The translations under genes were made by a program, and so were the position numbers. Positions 57,268 to 64,000 of a stretch of DNA of 64,000 nucleotides are shown one piece after another. The stretch's first letter is position 1, and each line of letters begins with the position of its first letter. The notes under the pieces were generated by a model. It saw only the letters and a program-made list of their open reading frames with translations. It did not search any database and had not been told where the DNA came from. Source of the DNA: Anodontia alba (lineage: Eukaryota > Mollusca > Bivalvia > Lucinida > Lucinidae); assembly GCA_964016985.1 (NCBI GenBank), contig OZ024823.1, positions 67,476,514 through 67,540,513 on the forward strand, given 5' to 3'.

Positions 57268-57960
57268 TTTGTTTTGAACAGCGGGAATATCTATTTTTAC
57301 TTTATGTGTCGGACACAAAGAGAGCATTACACTACACTGACGTTCGGCAAGGGGAGTTATTTCAAAACCAAATCAGCTGGAGATGTCTTCCTTGTTTGCG
57401 ACATATCGTCTTGATATCTGTGTTGTTTCGTTACTATATTCCATACGTTTCAGGAGTTATATGCCATACACGAATTTTCAGCATTACACGACATGGGTTT
57501 CATGCAAGGGGGGATAAATCCAAAACCAAAGTCGCCAGCATTACACTATATGGATTTCGGCAAGAGGTGATAATTCGAAACCGAATTAGCTGAGGTTGTC
57601 TTCATTGTTTGCTATTCAATGTAGTCAGCTGTAAAGTTTCATAAATATATTCCATACGATATTCCATACGGTTTAGGAGTTATGACCCGGACACAATTTT
57701 TAGCACTCAAGCACTAACAGGGGTAAGGAGTTATGGCCTGGACACAATTCAAACACCAGTGTTTTCTTCCTTGCTTGCGATACATCGCCTCGATATGATT
57801 TAGCCATCTCTGAAGTTTCATTTATATATTCCATACGTTTAGGAGTTATGAGCCGGACACAAATGCACGGACGAACGGACGTAAAGACGGACGGACAGCG
57901 GTAAAACAATACCCTTTCACCAGTCTTTGATTGGCGGGGCGTAATATAGTAAAGGGATAA
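57000..57960 (+). repeat. Degenerate GGAGTTAT...CGGACACAA repeat region
   Basis: Units share CAAGGGGAGTTAT, AAACCAAATCAGC, TTCCTTGTTTGCGA, ATATTCCATACG, AGGAGTTATG and CCGGACACAA. The region ends with a GGACGAACGGACG run and AACAATACCCTTTCACC, a layout seen in other dispersed mollusc-type repeats here. Confidence 0.65.
57198..57264. repeat. (CT)n microsatellite
   Basis: About 33 uninterrupted CT dinucleotides. Confidence 0.98.
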
Positions 57961-58084
57961 TGGGCGAACTCTTTTCTCCAGACGGCGGTCAACCGTCTGT
58001 TACAAATAAAAATAATGCTGGGCTAAAAACAACATGACCAATCAAGCAGTGTGGCGGTTTTCGTCATTAACGGACGAATTACTT

Positions 58085-58303
58085 GGCCGCCATGTTTAGC
58101 TAATCAACTAAAAGCGGTGCAGTCGGGACAGGCCGGTTCATCGCCGGTCGACACGGGTAGAGCAAAGAGTGCGTTAGTCGGTTAACCGTGGCGACCCGGA
58201 GCAGCGCGGCTGCGAGAAAGAAGTGCGCACTCTGTGTTTGAGTGGTTTATGCGCCAGACATCATATACCATGTGTGTGAAACGCTCGCTTGTGAACATGT
58301 GCT
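58085..58303 (+). other. Possible CpG-rich 5' exon ending in a splice donor
   Basis: This is the most GC- and CpG-dense non-satellite stretch in the window (GGCCGGTTCATCGCCGGTCG, GGCGACCCGGAGCAGCGCGG), surrounded by AT-rich DNA. It ends in GTGCT followed by GTAAGTGATAG, a strong consensus 5' splice site (GT at 58304-58305). No long ORF crosses it, so it would be a non-coding first exon. No downstream exon was recognised. This is only a candidate. Confidence 0.22.
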
Positions 58304-58821
58304 GTAAGTGATAGCCTGCGTGCAAAGAGTATCGGGTTTCGTATATTCCTCCACAACTCAGACTACTAACGCATCCACTATGAAGTCAAAATGTTGTGTG
58401 TGTGTGTGTGTGTGTTTTGTTTACTTCGGCGGCAATAATTGGCTGCCGTATTAACTAGTAGAATGATAATACATATACATGTGTATCTACCATGACTGTA
58501 GTAAACCGGTTCTAGCAGGTTGCATTTCATACATTTATACTCATGTAGGAATGATGAGACCATTTTCTTTATTATCATTACTCTCATTGATTTCACTCAA
58601 TATTCCCACCCGCTAATATAAGATAATAATAATGATAAAAAAATGTATATGGATATCAGATTCACAGTGAAATCCATTAAACAAAAGTTGGTATAAAATA
58701 TATATTACACCTAAGTCAAACACAATCACATCTTCTCAGCAACAGTAACAACACGAATATGCACGTACAAGGATGTACGCTCAGCACATACGCATGAAGA
58801 CGCACATACCCTGTGAAACGC

Positions 58822-58860
<39 letters not shown>

Positions 58861-59154
58861 GAGAGAGAGAGTAACAAATATGTAAAAATATGCCTTCAGG
58901 ACATAAATGTATGCGGAAAACCCCTGCCGAGTCGCACCGTGACATGTATATGGACTGTGTCATGCAAAAAAAATTAATCAACGTAGTCTGATCAGGACCA
59001 TCGCTGTCCGCTTAAAGGGTCACTTGATACTGCAGACTATACTGATAAATAACAAAGGCCCTAGTCATATGCAAATGGTCTGGCTCAGTTATCTCGGAAA
59101 AAGCACAGAATATACATTTTCCTGTGGCACGGCTATAATGTATCAATGAGCAAA
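58304..59154. other. No gene; short (TG)n and (GACA/GA)n
   Basis: (TG)n at 58395-58415 and a GAGA/CAGA run at 58821-58871. GTAGTCTGATCAGGACC at 58983 is a relic of the GATCAG repeat seen at 33640. Confidence 0.5.
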
Positions 59155-59392
59155 GCCGAGTTGGCAACATTCTTTCCTGGAGATTGATCATGAAATATTT
59201 TCTACGGTCTATCACTACCTTCCGCTGATTTAAGATGGGCAGTTTTCAGTTTCTGGCGGAAGAATGTGCACAATACTAATTAACCGCTTAGAGGACTAAG
59301 CCTGCCCAGAAAAAAGTGTGGTTAGGTAAACTGACCTTGCTCGACACTACCTCATTGGGTTGACTGGGCCGTAAAACCTCAACACAAACAAG
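59155..59392 (+). mobile_element. 5'-truncated SINE-A
   Basis: It starts at the end of the head (CCGAGTTGGCAACATTC), keeps the body GATCATGAAATATTTTC and the whole tail to CAACACAAACAAG. The tRNA promoter region is missing. Confidence 0.88.
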
Positions 59393-59484
59393 TTTTATAT
59401 AGTGGTTGTTGTTTTACTCATCTATCCTTACCCACACTATTCAATATACACTCGATAGAGTACCATTTCCCTCCTAATCTAAAG

Positions 59485-59555
59485 CTTTGTCCGCGCTAGG
59501 TAAATTTATTCTACCGTACGGTAGTTACCGTAACTTACGGTAAATTCTCGGACAT
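59485..59555 (-). repeat. 71-bp terminal sequence opening the second satellite cluster
   Basis: It runs from CTTTGTCCGCGCTAGGTAA to TTCTCGGACAT, the reverse complement of 6371-6441 apart from small differences. It contains TACCGTACGGTA (perfect 12-bp palindrome) and TTACCGTAACTTACGGTAA (9-bp arms, 1-nt centre). Satellite monomers begin about 15 bp after it. Confidence 0.75.
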
Positions 59556-60152
59556 TTCTATTAGGAACTGTTACAGGTTGAAAAGTAGCAGTAGGAGTAT
59601 AGCTTGCCTTTACAATATAACAGCACCAGCGGTCATGTACAGGTTGAAGAGCACCAGTATGGGTATATCTAGTCTTAACTGTAAATACACTTCAGAGGAG
59701 CTGTTGTACAAGTTGAAGAGCACCAGTAGGAGTATATCTTGCCTTTACAATACAACAGAACTTCAGAGGAGCTCATGTACAGGTTGAAGAAGACCAGTAG
59801 GGGTATTTCTAGTCTTAATTGTAAAACAGCACTTCAGAGGAGCTCTTGTACAAGTTGAAGAGCACCACCAGTAGCAGTATTACTTGTCTTGACTGTAAAA
59901 CAGCATTTCAGAGGAATTCTTGTAAAGGTTGGAGAGCACCAGTAAGGGTATATGTAGTCTTAACTGTACAACACACTTCAGAAGAACTCTGTTACAGGTT
60001 TAAGAGCACCAGTAGCGGTATTTCTTGCCTTAACTGTAAAACAGCACTTCAGAGGAGCTCTTTTACAGGTTGAAGAGTACCAGTAGAGTACATTTTGCCT
60101 TTACTATAAAACAACACTTCAGAGGAGCTCTTTTACAGGTTGAGGAACACCA
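59556..60152 (+). repeat. Second satellite cluster, forward block
   Basis: About eight monomers near 71 bp (TTCAGAGGAG at 59691, 59762 and 59833) of the diverged subfamily also found at 5266-6370: GAGCTCTTGTACAAGTTGAA, GAGCACCAGTAGGAGTATAT and CTTGCCTTTACAATA. Confidence 0.93.
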
Positions 60153-60655
60153 ATAAAAGAGCTCCTCTGAAGTGTTGTTTTATAGTAAAGGCAAAATGTA
60201 CTCTACTTGTACTCTTCAACCTGTAAAAGAGCTCCTCTGAAGTGCTGTTTTATAGTAAAAGGCAAGATGTACCCCTACTGGTGCTCTTCAACGTGTAAAA
60301 GCGCTTCCCCTGGAGTGCTATTATATAGTAAAGGCAAGATGTACCCATACTAGTGCTCTTCAAGCTGTGAAAGAGCTCCTCTGAAGTGCTGTTTTATAGT
60401 AAAGGCAAGATGTACCCCTACTGGTGCTCTTCAGCTTGTAAAACAGCTCCTCTAAATTGCTGTTTTATAGTAAAAGGCAAGATGTACCCCTACGGGTGCT
60501 GTTCAACCTGTAAAAGAGCTCCCCTGAAGTGCGATTATATAGCAAATCTGAGATGAACATCTACTAGTGCTCTTCAACCTGTAAAAGAGCTCCACTGAAG
60601 TGCTGTTTTACAGTAAAGGCAAGATGTACCCCTACTGGTGCTCTTCAACCCTCAA
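60153..60655 (-). repeat. Second satellite cluster, inverted block
   Basis: About seven monomers of the same subfamily in the opposite orientation (AAAAGAGCTCCTCTGAAGTG, CTGTTTTATAGTAAAGGCAA, GATGTACCCCTACTGGTGCT). The monomers beside the switch are near-perfect complements of those before it. The block ends at GCTCTTCAACCC with no terminal sequence. Confidence 0.93.
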
Positions 60656-61794
60656 AATCTAATTGATACCGCCCATGAAAAAACAGGGAAATGGCATTTT
60701 ATATGAAATGTTTGGAGAGTTGTTATCATTATATATACCCTGAAGATTTTTTTTGTGTTTATAAGGGCATTTTATTTTATCACTCATCTTTTGCTAAATG
60801 TAACTGTCTGTAAATCTGTGAAAGTTCTATGAATTAAAGGAACTTCAGTGAATCCATAAAAAACTCCATGAATCCATGAAAGTTCCGTGGTCAAGGTCTG
60901 TCAGTCATTTAAATTTTGTATCAGTGATATGATAAAGTTCCATGGAAGCTCCGTAGTGTATCCGAGATACACATATGCATGAAAGGTATTAAGTGCAAGG
61001 CCAGGAAAAAGAAGCAAAATCAGTCGCTAGAAAAGACATTCAGTAGTAGTATTAACAGAGAATTTGAAAGGAAATAGATCCATTAGAATAAATTGATAAC
61101 ATTTACTCATTTGCTACATGCAGTTTTCATTTTAGCTCGGACCTAATAATATTGGGTCCAAGATTTTAGTCAACATTCAAAACATCCAACAGTTCTTGAA
61201 TGTTTCAACTGGCACGCTTTCAGTTTGATATCTTGGCACTCTGGATGGAACCAATGCTGACATTTTGTGCACTGGAACATCAGATTGTAGTGGGATCTTG
61301 TGGGCCTGTATATAAAGACGTTTTTTTTTTTCTCGATTCTGGCTTGCTTGGAAATTCAGTGAAAGCACTGCTGTTAATATCAGGATTCCCACTGCATTTT
61401 GAAACTGGGGGTAAATCTGCTCTGTTCTCTTATTTTTGTACGCCCATTGTAAAGCAGTATACTACTCTTTTCAAATTTAGGGGTATAAGACAAATTTTGA
61501 GGGGATAAAAACCCCTCTGCAGAGGGTAAATGGGAATGCTGAATACAATTTGGAAGATGCAACAGTGCCAATGTTTTCGTGTTTTGTTAACTCCCTGTAC
61601 AAGGCTTGGGACCATTTGGGTGACTATAGTCCGATACTACGGACATTTCAGTACTTTTTTCGGAACTTTCCGTTATTCCATGAATCCATGACAGTTCCAT
61701 GTTTTGTCAACCTCTAGGCCCCAACACTGCACACACATATGCATACAAAATACTTATAATATAAACTGATACTAAAATTTCATCATTTCTCACT
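60656..61794. other. No gene; TCCATGAA-type words
   Basis: Short repeated words (CCATGAATCCATGAAAGTTC and similar) link this interval loosely to 54250-54530. ORFs of 61-102 codons have no recognisable domain. Confidence 0.4.
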
Positions 61795-61975
61795 GCTGTG
61801 GTTCGAGTCTCACTCGGGTCGCATGTGGGAAAGCCGTGTTCTGCTTACGGATGGTCAGGTGGTTTTTTTCCCGGGTACTCCGGTTTTCGCCCACCTTTGA
61901 TGAACGATCGGCTCGATATAAGTGAAATATTCTTGAAAGAGACATAAAACCCAAATCAAAAAAAAAAATAAAATC
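61795..61975 (+). mobile_element. SINE family C, 5'-truncated head
   Basis: GTGGTTCGAGTCTCACTCGG is a box B remnant. The body CTTTGATGAACGATCGGCTC and AAATATTCTTGAAAGAGACA follows, then a tail TAAAACCCAAATCAAA with poly-A. The minus-strand relative is at 13653-13775. Confidence 0.7.
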
Positions 61976-62037
61976 ATCAAAACACACACACACATTTATT
62001 CAGGCATCAAAAAATCCTGGTGTGGTGATTGGGGGTA

Positions 62038-62350
62038 CAGCCATCTTGTTAGCTCAGTTGGGTAGAACACTTGCCAGCTAGAGGTCACAGGTTTCAGTCC
62101 TGCATCCAACACACTTTCCCTCCTTAGTTTCCTTTAATGGTGCCCAATGTGAATAGCCCACTGCAGCCGACGTTGGATTTTGGGGCACCGGGATCAGGCA
62201 TAAAACAGGGTGGGGTAGCCCTGGTCAATGGTTTTTCCCTGTGTAATCTGGGTTCCTCTATCACACATTCACGAAACACCAACATCCGTGTCTTATAGAA
62301 CAAGTGCATAAGATTGCTGAGCTTTCTGTGCAATCGAAGTAAAAATAAAT
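62038..62350 (+). mobile_element. SINE family D, tRNA-like head
   Basis: TGTTAGCTCAGTTGGGTAGA (box A) and AGGTTTCAGTCCTGC (box B, imperfect) with tRNA spacing are followed by ATGGTGCCCAATGTGAATAG, CATAAAACAGGGTGGGGTAG and an A-rich tail near 62340. Only one copy of this family is in the window. Confidence 0.6.
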
Positions 62351-63218
62351 AATGTGTTAACTTTAAAATCGATAACTTATAAGTGATTATGCCTCAATTT
62401 GTAATATTTTGTCCAGATATATCAGTATAAGTGACCCTGTCCACTTGTTTGAGCTATATTAAGTGTACATTTTTAAGAGTAAGGCTATATTTTGATTTTT
62501 ATTTGTTCATATTTATACAGAGTTTAACTCTCCAAATTGTAATGAACACAAGAAATCCTCAAATTGATTGTTTGTCTTGTGGAAATATACCAGAATATGC
62601 ATAACCCAATACAACTGTATTTTGTCATCAGATTTTAGGACATTTATTAAGATACATGTTGTAACATTTTAAAGCAAACAGGTATTTGTTCTTATTTCTT
62701 GCCAGTTATATAAGAGTTACATTACTAAATGAATTAGTACCAAGAATCCTCAGATAAATAGATTATCTGGTGAATATTCCCCATAATTTAAGCTTTTCAA
62801 GAAATTAATACATTAATTTATGACACATGCTTAAGTTATCCGATGTGTGTATATGTGTGTAAATAGGCCCAGTATTTTGTTTCTATTTCTTGCCAGGCAA
62901 AAACAGTAATGAATGCAAGGAATATAGATAGATTAGTTGTCTCATAAAAATTAGTCAGAAAATATTCTGATTTAAGAAATGGTTACTTTTTTTACTGATT
63001 TCATAAGTAGACTTCCAAAATCCCGGACATAACACTTCTACCTACATGTTTTTTGTTCAGGCTTATGGGCATGGTGGGCAAAGCTTGCTTACCAAGTAAG
63101 GCTTACTGTCCATGGATGCCTGATTAAACCCTTTATTCTGGGGTCCATGTCTGTTGGTCTGAATATTCTGATTCAATTCTATTCAAAATAATAAAACTGC
63201 TAACATTGTGCGTCAAGA
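62351..63218. other. No feature recognised
   Basis: AT-rich sequence without a supported gene or repeat. Confidence 0.4.
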
Positions 63219-63530
63219 ATGTCCGTCCTTGTAAGTATGCAATATAAATAAAATAGACCCTATCGGACCGTGCAGACTTGTCTGGATCAGCTATTTTCGC
63301 ATTTGCAATAAGGTACGCTACAATGTCCGTCCTTGTAAGTATGCAATATAAATAAAATAGACCCTATCGGACCGTGCAGACTTGTCTGGATCAGCTATTT
63401 TCGCATTTGCAATAAGGTACGCTACAATGTCCGTCCTTGTAAGTATGCACTATAAATAAAATAGACCCTATCGGACCGTGCAGACTTGTCTGGATCAGCT
63501 ATTTTCGCATTTGCAATAAGGTACGCTTTT
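63219..63530 (+). repeat. 104-bp tandem repeat, three near-perfect copies
   Basis: GTCCGTCCTTGTAAGTATGC starts at 63221, 63325 and 63429. Units include ATAGACCCTATCGGACCGTG, CTTGTCTGGATCAGCTATTT and GCAATAAGGTACGCT. Only one substitution between copies was noticed (GCAATATAAA against GCACTATAAA). Confidence 0.97.
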
Positions 63531-64000
63531 TACTACTCGGAACACTGTATGGGATTTGGGTATGACTAAATATCTTTGGCTTGGCCCGCCGTGGTTCAAC
63601 TATTGGTTTTCATTTACTCTGGCATACTGTAGAATTACCCATGAGTACTCATCTTTGTTGGTGGTGGTTTACCGCCGCCAAATTTACTATACGGAATTTC
63701 TACAATCCGAATTGCAAACCTAATAACTTCCTAAAAAGTAGTTCCATACTGATGCTGATGTCGCTTAATTCTGCATTCAAACATGTAAGCCTTCTACACT
63801 CTGATAATTATAAGTAGGATTGTACATGAGGTTGAGAAGATGTGTTGCATAAACTACAACTCCAGGTGCTGTGGTTTAGAATTATCTCCCCTAATAGAAA
63901 CTTTGTGATCTTGGTAACTCCAACATCTTTTCAGATACATTGATGATACTTGGCAGGATTGTACATAAGGTTGAGAAAGCATGTCACACAAAAGAATCAC
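63531..64000. other. No feature recognised
   Basis: GGATTGTACATGAGGTTGAGAA (63817) and GGATTGTACATAAGGTTGAGAA (63957) form a short direct repeat 140 bp apart. No gene supported. Confidence 0.4.

Noticed and set aside
61200..61508. 102-codon ORF on the plus strand
   Set aside because: It is overlapped by minus-strand ORFs of similar size, has no recognisable motif, and contains a poly-T-derived Phe run.

Overview
This is animal nuclear DNA, most likely from a marine mollusc and probably a bivalve (inference from repeat style, not proven). Evidence: no dense ORFs, no operons, abundant tRNA-derived SINEs with target-site duplications, a CR1/Jockey-type LINE, Tc/pogo-like and piggyBac-like MITEs, long microsatellites, and large tandem arrays built on phrases such as GACCTAGTTTTTGACC and AACTTGGTAGGAAGC, which I associate with mollusc genomes. 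I found no intact host protein-coding gene. Apart from the LINE, nearly all ORFs above 60 codons lie in satellites or simple repeats.

Layout. 1-6441: a 71-bp satellite with a 3,233-bp higher-order duplication, grading into a diverged subfamily and ending in a 71-bp terminal sequence whose reverse complement lies at 59485-59555, beside a second cluster of the same satellite. 6442-7540: mostly unique DNA with a possible terminal exon on the minus strand. 7540-10480: a ~145-bp palindrome-bearing array (array A) between related flanking repeats. 10530-24830: a SINE- and MITE-rich stretch with a nested MITE, a 71-bp-armed foldback, a piggyBac-like MITE and a pogo-like MITE carrying a perfect 33-bp hairpin. 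24945-27830: a degenerate GACCTAG array ending in a hairpin. 28401-39206: a ~10.8-kb structure with ~100-bp terminal inverted repeats made of a 14-mer (GCAATTTGTAATAA), internal ~185-bp arrays in opposite orientations, and a decayed LINE (29688-33182, minus) inside it. 40031-43190: a hairpin-type repeat split by a 2.14-kb element (40257-42400) whose core is eleven 128-bp units, each with a perfect AGGTCAnnnTGACCT palindrome. 43191-45540 and 49856-51262: arrays B and C, related to A, C being inverted. 45780-59400: more SINEs, G-rich minisatellites, a ~1-kb inverted-repeat element and a CpG-rich candidate first exon near 58.1-58.3 kb. 59485-60655: satellite cluster with an internal head-to-head inversion. 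61.8-64 kb: further SINEs and a 104-bp triplicate.

How the parts relate. The window reads as nested repeats. Non-autonomous elements with hairpin or inverted-repeat ends carry tandem-repeat cores, and SINEs and MITEs have inserted into them. Several insertions can be undone on paper (18.1-18.8 kb, 40.0-42.4 kb). The least ordinary items are the two terminal-repeat-bounded satellite structures (1-6441 with 59485-60655; 28401-39206), the nuclear-receptor-like palindrome array, and one-and-a-half-length SINEs that moved as single units. Repeat percentages, family names and copy numbers could not be measured here; boundaries are by eye and good to a few bases to tens of bases.
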